The translations under genes were made by a program, and so were the position numbers. The notes beneath the pieces are model-generated. The model saw nothing but the letters and a program-made list of their open reading frames with translations, did no database searches and was not told the origin of the DNA. From contig DDTL01000006.1 in NCBI GenBank assembly GCA_002344345.1, positions 1 through 5,090 on the forward strand: a stretch of 5,090 nt of DNA, read 5' to 3'. Shown here piece by piece: positions 1 through 5,090 of the stretch. How positions within the stretch are numbered: position 1 is the stretch's first letter; the number at the start of each line of letters is the position of its first letter. Source of the stretch: Saprospiraceae bacterium UBA2365. GTDB taxonomy: Bacteria; Bacteroidota; Bacteroidia; Chitinophagales; Saprospiraceae.

Positions 1-45
1 AAATCCTGCTTATCTGCAGAATTAGCTTTAACCGTTGATTCGCAT
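1..45 (-). repeat. Half copy of a dispersed palindromic repeat, cut by the window edge
   Basis: This stretch matches the reverse complement of 4909-4953 at 43 of 45 positions. The first 24 bases are identical, and the differences fall at positions 25 and 34. It ends in TGATTCGCAT, a 10-mer found again at 4909-4918 (minus) and 5059-5068 (plus), always in non-coding DNA. In the complete-looking copy at 4904-5073 this sequence forms one half of the element, so the rest of this copy should lie to the left of base 1. It encodes nothing that I can see. Confidence 0.8.
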
Positions 46-101
46 AATTAATTAGTATTTGAAGTATTCGTTTCTATATGTGTATTCTTAGCGATTGATA
101 C

Positions 102-153
102 TTTTCGGAGAAGACTCAATTTTTCAACACTGAGTGTTTGAACAAATTCGCAT
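102..153 (+). repeat. Possible degenerate fragment of the same repeat family
   Basis: Three short blocks occur here in the same order and orientation as at 5035-5068: TTTTCGGAG (102-110), TTTTTCAAC (120-128) and ATTCGCAT (146-153). Spacing differs, 52 bases here against 34 there. Positions 123-142 can also fold into a small hairpin (CAC/GTG with a TGA loop, extended by AA/TT and, past a bulge, TTC/GAA). No T-run follows it on either strand, so it does not look like a terminator for the DUF2461 gene that ends at 205. The relationship is suggestive only, because the intervening bases do not align. Confidence 0.35.
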
Positions 154-204
154 AGAACTGTACAAATATTATTGAATAGTCAACTTTACAAGAGGATTAT
201 TGAG

Positions 205-870
205 TTACGCAATGTATTGATTCACAATTGTATTAAGCTGATAAAGAGGGCCGAATTTCTCCATCGTCAGTTCTACGATATTTTCCTTAAACCAAAAGCT
301 GTTATCCACATTATGACCGACCGCATAATGCTTATATTTCAGCAAATCAATGTGTTCGTAAGATTTATCAAATCCTTTTGGAGGTGTTTTCAGTTTTTCA
401 TCCATCAAACTGCCATATGTTTCAATAAACTCCTGGTCATGAAGCACAGAGATCAATGGTTGTGCATTATTATAAATGCCCTGTCTGATAGAGGATAATA
501 CAGACGGTTCAGGCATATAAATACCGCCGCCTAAAAAGGACGCATCGGGTTCAAAATGAATATAATAACCCCCAAAGCGGCTTTTACGGCCTCCTTTTGC
601 GACAAAAGCACCCATGTTTGTTTTATAAGGTTCCTTATTTTTGGAAAAACGCACATCACGGAAAATCCTGAAGGTACATTCTTTGGCGCTTTCCACGTCG
701 ATCGAAGGATCCATCATTTTTATGGCAGGTATCAGTTCGTCAATAAATAGATCAAACTGCGCTTTTGCCTGTTTGTACCGGGATTCATTATCTTTGAACC
801 ATTCGCGCGTATTATTGAACCTGAGATCCACCAGGAAATTAAAAGTATCGTTAAGATTAAATGTTGCCAT
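205..870 (-). CDS. DUF2461 family protein (TIGR02453-type)
   Basis: A conserved protein of 221 residues, close to the usual length of the DUF2461 family, whose biochemical role is not established. Recognisable family blocks run in order: an N-terminal FNFLVDLRFNNTREWFKDN (about residues 10-28), FRIFRDVRFSKNKEPYKTN (67-85), the glycine-rich GGYYIHFEPDASFLGGGIY (100-118) and a C-terminal helical part. There is no signal peptide or membrane segment, so it is probably cytoplasmic. I chose the ATG at 868-870. The GTG immediately before it (871-873) adds one residue and is less likely. The gene stands alone on this strand and is divergent from pssA across about 190 bp. That gap contains only a small TTGCC/GGCAA hairpin (997-1009) and AT-rich sequence. 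Family membership is secure; no function should be inferred from the neighbours. Confidence 0.93.
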   Translation of the reverse strand: MATFNLNDTFNFLVDLRFNNTREWFKDNESRYKQAKAQFDLFIDELIPAIKMMDPSIDVESAKECTFRIFRDVRFSKNKEPYKTNMGAFVAKGGRKSRFGGYYIHFEPDASFLGGGIYMPEPSVLSSIRQGIYNNAQPLISVLHDQEFIETYGSLMDEKLKTPPKGFDKSYEHIDLLKYKHYAVGHNVDNSFWFKENIVELTMEKFGPLYQLNTIVNQYIA

Positions 871-1052
871 CACCTATTGTTTAAATAAATCACAAAATAA
901 ATGTTTTTTAAATAAATGGAACTTTTCAGTGAATTTAGGTTTAATTTGCATATTAATTTATTGTAAACCGGGAATTTTTACCAGGCTGCGGGCACATTGC
1001 CAAAGGCAACAAAACGAGAATCCGGAAAGTAAACCATCAACCAGACCATAAT

Positions 1053-1060
1053 TAATTTTG
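1053..1060 (+). promoter_or_regulatory. TAnnTTTG-type -7 box directly before pssA
   Basis: TAATTTTG fits the Bacteroidota -7 consensus TAnnTTTG exactly and ends two bases before the pssA ATG. No clear TTG-type -33 element lies at the expected distance. If the box is used, transcription would begin at about the start codon, giving a leaderless or nearly leaderless message. A chance match in AT-rich DNA cannot be excluded. Confidence 0.4.
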
Positions 1061-1062
1061 TT

Positions 1063-1746
1063 ATGCAAATATTAAAAAATATACCGAATGCCCTGACCAT
1101 GCTTAACCTTTCATTAGGTTTTCTGGCCATTTTGATCAATGACACGATGATCAGTCCGCTGTTGATATTAGGTGCGGCGGTTGCTGATTTATTCGATGGT
1201 TATTTTGCCAGGATATTGAGGGCGCAAAGTCCGCTCGGAAAGCAATTGGATTCATTGGCTGACCTGATAAGTTTTGGCGTAGCGCCGGCCTTCCTGTATT
1301 ATCAATACTTTCTGAATGAAGGCATTGTTGGAATGCTTTTTGCAACATTATTGCCTGTGTTCTCGGCTATCAGACTTGGTATTTTCAATGTGGATACAAC
1401 CCAATCACTACATTTCAGAGGTTTGCCCACACCGGCGAACGGACTGTTTTTTGCTTTTATGGTTTTTGCCAAACAGGAGCTTTGGTTCGATGTTTTTTCT
1501 GACTGGGTATTCTATTTTCTGATCATTATGTTCTCTACTTTGATGGTAGCGCCGATCACCATGATTTCTTTAAAAAAATATGAAGACAAGCATTATACAG
1601 AGAAAATGATCATATACGTATTGGTTGCCATGATCATGCTTGTCCTGGTTTTCCTGAAAATTTCAGGCATTCCTTTGATGGTATTTTTGTATATTTTTGC
1701 TTCAATCATTTGGCACATTATGTTGCCAAAGGTCAGTCTATTTTGA
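1063..1746 (+). CDS. pssA: CDP-diacylglycerol--serine O-phosphatidyltransferase (phosphatidylserine synthase)
   Basis: This integral membrane enzyme transfers a phosphatidyl group from CDP-diacylglycerol to L-serine, giving phosphatidylserine, the precursor of phosphatidylethanolamine. The CDP-alcohol phosphatidyltransferase signature is complete. Residues D42, D45, G46, A49, R50, G59, D63 and D67 fit DxxDGxxAR-x8-GxxxDxxxD, which holds the metal and catalytic aspartates. The serine-type subgroup is supported by AIRLGIFNVD (102-111) followed by FRGLPTPANG (118-127). Hydrophobic segments lie near residues 13-40, 70-80, 87-105, 126-137, 147-170 and 182-218. The length of 227 residues is typical of the Bacillus-type family. 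The N-terminus, with KNIPNALTMLNLSLG, matches the usual family start, supporting this ATG. No decarboxylase gene (psd) is in the window. Its last 14 bases overlap the end of the convergent small gene on the other strand. Confidence 0.95.
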   Translation: MQILKNIPNALTMLNLSLGFLAILINDTMISPLLILGAAVADLFDGYFARILRAQSPLGKQLDSLADLISFGVAPAFLYYQYFLNEGIVGMLFATLLPVFSAIRLGIFNVDTTQSLHFRGLPTPANGLFFAFMVFAKQELWFDVFSDWVFYFLIIMFSTLMVAPITMISLKKYEDKHYTEKMIIYVLVAMIMLVLVFLKISGIPLMVFLYIFASIIWHIMLPKVSLF

Positions 1747-1972
1747 TTCGATTGATGATGGACTGGATCAGGTCGGTGGAGACACCGGGTCTTTTGACGT
1801 TATTTTTAATAAAATTCCTGAAGTTCATTTCCTGATCGATCAACTTAGGATATTCAGGATTGTTTTCTACTTCATGCATAAAGTGTGCACTCTCCTCATT
1901 GTGCATTGCGTGATCCAGGAACAGGTCGATATTCCTTTGTATTTCCAGTTGTTTTTTTGATTTACTCATCAT
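1733..1972 (-). CDS. Small anti-sigma-like protein, probable partner of the upstream ECF sigma factor
   Basis: A soluble, charged, helical protein of 79 residues with no membrane segment. It begins 71 bp downstream of the ECF sigma gene on the same strand, the usual place for an anti-sigma factor. The pattern IQRNIDLFLDHAMHNEES (11-28), FMHEVENNP (31-39) and FRNFIKNNVKRP (51-62), then VSTDLIQSI (64-72), resembles short anti-sigma candidates that follow sigma genes in Bacteroidota. It contains no cysteine, so the zinc-binding HxxxCxxC site of classical ZAS anti-sigma factors is absent. ATG codons at 1970-1972 and 1967-1969 are both possible; a TTG at 1973-1975 is less likely because it lies inside a promoter-like box. 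Its 3' end overlaps pssA by 14 bp, tail to tail. The gene is convincing; the anti-sigma role is inferred from position and resemblance. Confidence 0.72.
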   Translation of the reverse strand: MMSKSKKQLEIQRNIDLFLDHAMHNEESAHFMHEVENNPEYPKLIDQEMNFRNFIKNNVKRPGVSTDLIQSIINRIKID

Positions 1973-1980
1973 CAAATCTA
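1973..1980 (-). promoter_or_regulatory. TAnnTTTG-type -7 box directly before the anti-sigma-like gene
   Basis: On the minus strand these bases read TAGATTTG, an exact match to the Bacteroidota -7 consensus, and the ATG at 1972 follows immediately. A weak TTTG-like -33 candidate (TGTG) lies about 20 bases upstream. If functional, it would give the small gene its own promoter separate from the sigma gene, and translation would then probably begin at the second ATG (1969). The match is short and may be coincidental. Confidence 0.35.
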
Positions 1981-2043
1981 TTTACTATTTATCAAAAAAT
2001 CACAGGGGTAAATCAGTATTCTATGAATATAAAAATCAATTAC

Positions 2044-2652
2044 TTATTCCTCTTCATTCCGGGATCTTCTTCTTCCCCGGAAATCTTCATATCCCATTTT
2101 TTCAGCATATGGTTTCAACAGCTCTTTTAAGGCGTTACGTGCACGGAAAAGCCTGCTACGAATGGTTCCAACCGGTATATCAATGATCTTTGACATTTCT
2201 TCGTAGCTGAAACCTTCGATATCGCAAAGCAAAATCACGGTTCTGAAATCTTCAGGCAATTTATCCAGCGCCTTTGTCACTTCATCTCCCAATTCATTGG
2301 TATAAATGTCGTCCCTCAGGTCAGCCTTCAGCCGTTCGTTTTGGTTTTCAGTAGTTTTAACCAAACCAACGTCATCCACATCAACTTTTTGAGGAGATTT
2401 TACTTTTTTCCTGTATTCGTTGATGTATGCATTTTTCAATATCTTAAACAACCAGGCCTTTGCATTAGTTCCCTTTTCATACTTATCCATGAATTTAAAT
2501 GCTTTCATGTATGTTTCCTGGATCAGGTCATCCGCGTCTGCCTCGTTATAGGTAAGGTGAAAGGCAAAAGTTTTCAATGCCTCGATGTGAGGCATGAATT
2601 CATTTTTGAAGAATTCGAGTTTATGAGGTGTATCTGTCTGAAATTTTGCCAT
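2044..2652 (-). CDS. RNA polymerase ECF sigma factor (sigma-70 family)
   Basis: This protein directs RNA polymerase core to a dedicated promoter set. Of 202 residues, region 2 covers about 20-84, including the core-binding segment DADDLIQETYMKAF (39-52) and the -10-recognising WLFKILKNAYINEYRKK (67-83). An acidic linker follows at about 90-123. Region 4 covers about 124-180 with KLPEDFRTVILLCDIEGFSY (131-150) and the helix-turn-helix EEMSKIIDIPVGTIRSRLFR (151-170). Regions 1.1 and 3 are absent, as expected for the ECF group. A short basic and acidic tail, FRGRRRSRNEEE (191-202), is an extra beyond region 4. The small anti-sigma-like gene lies 71 bp downstream on the same strand and may control it. 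Target genes cannot be read from this window. A weak promoter-like box stands six bases before the ATG. Confidence 0.95.
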   Translation of the reverse strand: MAKFQTDTPHKLEFFKNEFMPHIEALKTFAFHLTYNEADADDLIQETYMKAFKFMDKYEKGTNAKAWLFKILKNAYINEYRKKVKSPQKVDVDDVGLVKTTENQNERLKADLRDDIYTNELGDEVTKALDKLPEDFRTVILLCDIEGFSYEEMSKIIDIPVGTIRSRLFRARNALKELLKPYAEKMGYEDFRGRRRSRNEEE

Positions 2653-2658
2653 CGAAAA

Positions 2659-2666
2659 CGAAGGTA
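2659..2666 (-). promoter_or_regulatory. Weak -7-like box before the sigma gene
   Basis: The minus strand reads TACCTTCG, one mismatch from TAnnTTTG, six bases before the sigma-factor ATG. No -33 element is evident; the upstream bases are a T-run and AT-rich sequence. It is listed because the same placement recurs before pssA, the anti-sigma-like gene and the methyltransferase. Confidence 0.25.
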
Positions 2667-3095
2667 TAAAAAAAGCCTGAATAATTGTTTCAGTAAATCT
2701 AATAATCTAACATGAATTCTTCGGTGTCCTGCAAATCTGATGGATATTTTTTATAGGAAGAATTTTAAGAAATATGATATCAGAAATATAGACCACAGCA
2801 TATCGAACCCAGCAGGAGCCCACCCTGTACCAAAGTGGATTAGGTTCTTCAATCAATGTCCTATCTGGATCTAATTTGTTCTGGTTAGGTGATCAGTGTA
2901 ATGGTCAGGCTGTGGGATTTTAGACAACTTTGAGCGAAAGGCACTAAAATATCCTCATAAATTTAAGGTCATTTGCAGAAGGGGCGTGATCAAATCCAGG
3001 AGACTAACAGACTAATGAGCTAACGACCAACGTTTTTCAACATCAGTTGATCCATTCTCCGGACATCATTTTGAGAAGCCTATTCAGATTATAAA
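2667..3095. other. Intergenic gap without a recognisable gene
   Basis: About 430 bp lie between the methyltransferase stop and the sigma-factor promoter region. No tRNA, strong hairpin terminator or known RNA motif is visible. The longest plus-strand reading frame noticed from an ATG runs 2740-2874 (44 codons, beginning MDIFYRKNFKKYD). It resembles no family I know and has no promoter-like box. The minus strand is open for about 60 codons across roughly 2890-2710 but lacks a good start. Short imperfect octamer repeats lie at 3001-3032. The gap should also hold the 3' untranslated end of the methyltransferase transcript. Confidence 0.5.
3001..3032 (+). repeat. Four imperfect tandem octamers
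   Basis: The bases divide into AGACTAAC, AGACTAAT, GAGCTAAC and GACCAACG, four consecutive units sharing a loose RACTAAC-like core. The array is short and degenerate, so it may be low-complexity drift or the remnant of a longer tandem repeat. No coding frame uses it. Confidence 0.4.
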
Positions 3096-3731
3096 TTACT
3101 TCTTTCTGATAATGTTCAAACCATCCCTTACCGGCAAAACGACATTTTCCACCCGTTTATCCGAAAGTACATGGCGATTGAATTTATGGATACACCGGGT
3201 TGTTTCATCCTGCGGGTCTGAGATCACTTTTCCACTCCACAAAACATTGTCTGCCAATATGATACCCCCACTTTCAACTTGATCGAAGATCCGTTCATAG
3301 TAGTCGATATAATCCTCTTTTGCTGCATCTATAAAAACCAATTGATATTTTCCGGACAATGTTTCCAGGATTTTCATGGCATCTCCGAAATGAATGGTGA
3401 TCTGAGTGCTGAAAGGACTTTTGGAAACGTATTTATAAATGACAGGTTTGAGTTCTTCATTGATCTCAATGGTATCCAAAATACCGTTTTTTTGTAATCC
3501 TTCAGCCAGACAAAGACAAGAATAACCGGTGAATGTTCCGATTTCAAGAATGCCTGTCGGTTGGATCATTTTACTGATAAGACTGAGCAACCGACCCTGT
3601 AAAGGCCCCGTCAGCATCCTTGGATTGAGTGTTTTAATGTGCGTTTCTCTTTCCAGATCTACCAGATAATCAGGAATATGTGAACTGTTCAATGTACAAT
3701 AATCTTCCAATTTTTCATACAAAAGGCTCAT
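3096..3731 (-). CDS. COMT-like SAM-dependent O-methyltransferase (Methyltransf_3 family)
   Basis: A cytoplasmic class I methyltransferase predicted to move the methyl group of S-adenosylmethionine to a hydroxyl in a Mg2+-dependent reaction. The protein has 211 residues, the normal length. SAM-binding motif I is ILEIGTFTGYS (61-71) and the acidic end of the next strand is DTIEIN (86-91). The metal-binding positions of the family are visible as VFIDAAKEDY with D135 and ILADNVLWSG with D161 and N162; LPVRDGL (199-205) is the conserved C-terminal block. The substrate is unknown. Relatives act on catechols, caffeoyl-CoA and, for Bacillus TrmR, hydroxyuridine in tRNA. I chose the ATG at 3729-3731; a TTG two codons earlier is possible. 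ACATTTTG, one mismatch from TAnnTTTG, lies three bases upstream. The gene begins 21 bp after the transporter gene and is probably co-transcribed with it. Confidence 0.93.
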   Translation of the reverse strand: MSLLYEKLEDYCTLNSSHIPDYLVDLERETHIKTLNPRMLTGPLQGRLLSLISKMIQPTGILEIGTFTGYSCLCLAEGLQKNGILDTIEINEELKPVIYKYVSKSPFSTQITIHFGDAMKILETLSGKYQLVFIDAAKEDYIDYYERIFDQVESGGIILADNVLWSGKVISDPQDETTRCIHKFNRHVLSDKRVENVVLPVRDGLNIIRKK

Positions 3732-3752
3732 AACCAAAATGTTTTCAACAAT

Positions 3753-4679
3753 TTAATTGCTTTCTGGCTTTTTCCTGATATTTATGACACGCCACAAAAA
3801 GGAATTATTTTTTCCCGTCCTTAAAAGGGTATGTATTAACATCAATGCAAAGATAATCAACATACCCAGATAAACTCTGGGCGAAATTGTTTTATGATCT
3901 CCCAGTATCCATGCAGCCATCAACAAGCCATATACGGGCTCCATGTTGAAAGCAAAACTCACATCAAATGCCGATAACCATCGCATAGACATCAGGTAAA
4001 AATAATATGCAAAGATGGTACAAACAATGGCAAAGACAAGTAAATAAATCCAATCGATTCCTTCCGGCAATTCAAATTGTGGTTGCCGGATAATTCCTGC
4101 AAACAATAAAATCAAACCGGTAGTAATCCAGACAGTACCCAATTGAACAAAAGTAGTGTGTAGCTCTTTTGATTTTACGAGCCATATTTTGTTTAAAATG
4201 GAAAAAACAGCCCCTATAAAGGCAGAAATCAACCCGACGAACAAACCGGTTTGCTGAATTTGATCAGCATTGTAATATATTAACACCATCGCCGGAGTAA
4301 CAAGTAAACTTATGATGACATCAGAAATTTTCCATCGAAAACTGCGCAGAATTACCGGTTCCAACAATGCAGTTATGATGGCTGAAGTGGACATGGTGAT
4401 CAGGGCAATGGACGCGCTGGATAATTTGATGGATCCGTAAAAAGCCAGCCAGTGTAAGGCTACCAGGAATCCAATAAACATGTGCCTTTTTACAAAAACA
4501 GCGCCATTATCTTTTAAAATCCGCCATGGCCGGATAAAAAAGGACATGATGGACACGGTAATAAAAACACGCCACCAGACAATAGATAAAGTGTTCAAAT
4601 GAATCAAATCACCCAGAATTGCCGTAAATCCGAATAGGAAAACCGAAAGATGAAGAATTGCAAAAGCCTTTGGTTTCAT
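3753..4679 (-). CDS. DMT superfamily transporter with two EamA domains
   Basis: A predicted inner-membrane carrier of the drug/metabolite transporter superfamily, related to exporters of amino acids and other small metabolites; the substrate cannot be told from sequence. It has 308 residues and about ten hydrophobic segments in two EamA repeats. The first repeat covers roughly 5-137 and includes WWRVFI (35-40) and LSSASIALITMSTSAIITAL (86-105). The second covers roughly 146-285 and includes SAFDVSFAFNMEPVYGLLMA (236-255) and the GD turn at 260-261, both typical of the family. I chose the ATG at 4677-4679 because MKPKAFAILHLSVFLFGFTA starts directly with the first membrane helix. An in-frame extension of 32 residues up to 4775 is open, but its sequence does not fit the family. 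The 21-bp spacing to the methyltransferase suggests an operon. No exact promoter box was found upstream. Confidence 0.92.
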   Translation of the reverse strand: MKPKAFAILHLSVFLFGFTAILGDLIHLNTLSIVWWRVFITVSIMSFFIRPWRILKDNGAVFVKRHMFIGFLVALHWLAFYGSIKLSSASIALITMSTSAIITALLEPVILRSFRWKISDVIISLLVTPAMVLIYYNADQIQQTGLFVGLISAFIGAVFSILNKIWLVKSKELHTTFVQLGTVWITTGLILLFAGIIRQPQFELPEGIDWIYLLVFAIVCTIFAYYFYLMSMRWLSAFDVSFAFNMEPVYGLLMAAWILGDHKTISPRVYLGMLIIFALMLIHTLLRTGKNNSFLWRVINIRKKPESN

Positions 4680-4689
4680 AAAATTGGAT

Positions 4690-4838
4690 AAATACCTGCC
4701 GGAAAAAATAGACTTTTGTTTTGCGAGGTATATCAGACTGAAATATAATCCCCACATTAAAAAATCAGCATGCAAAAGAACACAAATAAAAACAAAGAGA
4801 TCAGGAAATACCGGATTTATTTTTCCCGACAGGTATTT
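4690..4838. repeat. Inverted repeat in the region upstream of the transporter gene
   Basis: Positions 4690-4712 match the reverse complement of 4816-4838 at 20 of 23 bases (AAATACCTG, then C or T, then CGG, then AAAAATA-like). The arms are 103 bp apart. The right arm also pairs locally: AAATACC (4806-4812) with GGTATTT (4832-4838) forms a perfect 7-bp stem. The left arm begins 11 bases upstream of the transporter ATG, so the structure would lie in or near the mRNA leader. No T-run follows in either direction. It could be a duplicated regulatory site, a leader structure or a decayed repeat. Confidence 0.45.
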
Positions 4839-4903
4839 TAGCTATGAACACATAAGCCTCAAAAAGAAGATTACAGTTGATCAGATGTCTTTTGATTCAT
4901 CGA

Positions 4904-5073
4904 TAATAATGCGAATCAAGGGTTAAAGTTAATTCTGCAGATAAGCAGGATTTTCTCACTTTTTTGCCTCGATCCTAAAGGATGAAAGCTAGAAAATCCT
5001 TTATCTTCCTTTAGGATTGAGGCCAAATAAAGGATTTTCGGAGCTTTTTTTCAACCCCTGATTCGCATTAATA
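4904..5073 (+). mobile_element. Palindromic MITE/REP-like dispersed element, about 170 bp
   Basis: The two ends are inverted copies: 4904-4927 read in reverse complement matches 5050-5073 at 21 of 24 bases, including TGATTCGCAT on both sides. Inside are a 17-bp stem (4966-4982 with 5007-5023, one G-U pair), AGGATTTTC in direct orientation at 4947-4955 and 5031-5039, and T-runs at 4960-4965 and 5045-5051. The left half (4909-4953) recurs almost unchanged, inverted, at 1-45. Terminal inverted repeats, internal palindromes, lack of coding capacity, intergenic location and a second copy are what is known of MITEs and REP-type elements. No target-site duplication could be fixed with confidence. 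No transposase is present, so any mobilisation would need one elsewhere. Confidence 0.6.
4988..5051 (+). terminator. Terminator-like hairpin with a competing stem inside the repeat element
   Basis: AAAATCCTTT (4993-5002) pairs perfectly with AAAGGATTTT (5029-5038). Beyond a small internal loop, GCT (4988-4990) pairs with AGC (5042-5044). Seven Ts follow at once (5045-5051), as in an intrinsic terminator read on the plus strand. The 5' arm lies in the loop of the alternative 17-bp stem 4966-4982/5007-5023, and the bridging bases are too few for both to form fully, so they probably compete. No plus-strand gene precedes it in the window, so a role in termination or attenuation is uncertain. It may simply be part of the repeat. 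Confidence 0.4.
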
Positions 5074-5090
5074 ACCTGAATTCGGCTATA

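Noticed and set aside
123..142. Intrinsic terminator for the DUF2461 gene
   Set aside because: The hairpin is small and bulged, and no T-run follows it on the minus strand.
2341..2715. Plus-strand open frame of 124 codons antisense to the sigma gene
   Set aside because: The minus strand here encodes clear sigma region 2 motifs. The antisense frame has cysteine- and phenylalanine-rich composition typical of a shadow.
2740..2874. Short 44-codon frame beginning MDIFYRKN
   Set aside because: It has no recognisable domain, promoter box or conserved neighbour, and such a length is expected by chance, so it is not called as a gene.
2653..3095. tRNA or known riboswitch in the long gap
   Set aside because: I could not find a cloverleaf with paired acceptor ends and TTCNANNC-like arm, nor any riboswitch core that I recognise.
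4680..4775. In-frame extension of the transporter gene by 32 residues at its N-terminus
   Set aside because: The extension adds a segment not expected in the EamA family. The ATG at 4677-4679 leads straight into the first family helix and gives a normal length of 308 residues.
4684..4926. Plus-strand open frame of 80 codons in the region upstream of the transporter
   Set aside because: It resembles no family, runs through the inverted repeats and into the repeat element, and has no start signal. It is probably non-coding.
1..4953. Large transposon or integrative element bounded by the inverted 45-bp repeats
   Set aside because: There is no transposase, integrase or cargo-like gene between the repeats. 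The third partial copy at 5050-5073 shows that the right repeat is half of a small palindromic element of its own.
4966..5051. H-type pseudoknot joining the two stems
   Set aside because: Only about five bases (5024-5028) would have to span a 17-bp stem, which is too short. Competing stems are more plausible.

Overview
The window looks like chromosomal DNA of a Bacteroidota species. The support is a base composition of roughly 40% GC, start codons without clear Shine-Dalgarno sequences, TAnnTTTG-type promoter boxes close to several starts, and a Bacteroidota-style ECF sigma factor followed by a very short partner protein. It holds six protein-coding genes with ordinary cellular roles. I see no rRNA, tRNA, CRISPR array, transposase or phage gene.

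Layout, left to right. Positions 1-204 are non-coding and begin with a 45-bp repeat. A DUF2461 gene (205-870, minus) is divergent from pssA (1063-1746, plus), the phosphatidylserine synthase of phosphatidylethanolamine synthesis. The 3' end of pssA overlaps tail-to-tail with a small minus-strand gene (1733-1972) that I read as a cysteine-free anti-sigma-like protein. Its probable partner, an ECF sigma factor, lies just upstream at 2044-2652 (minus). A gap of about 440 bp (2653-3095) contains no convincing gene. Then comes a minus-strand pair, a DMT/EamA transporter (3753-4679) followed after 21 bp by a COMT-like O-methyltransferase (3096-3731), probably co-transcribed. Positions 4680-5090 are non-coding and rich in inverted repeats.

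The most notable non-gene structure is a palindromic, MITE- or REP-like element of about 170 bp at 4904-5073. Its ends are inverted copies of each other (21 of 24 positions), and it carries an internal 17-bp stem and a terminator-like hairpin with seven Ts. Half of a second copy, in inverted orientation, starts at base 1 (43 of 45 positions identical to 4953-4909). The gene block is therefore bracketed by inverted copies of one dispersed element. Nothing between the copies looks mobile, so I read them as intergenic repeats and not as the ends of one large transposon.

I found no clear new multi-gene system. The points most worth a second look are the repeat element, the zinc-less anti-sigma candidate, and promoter boxes that sit almost against the start codons.
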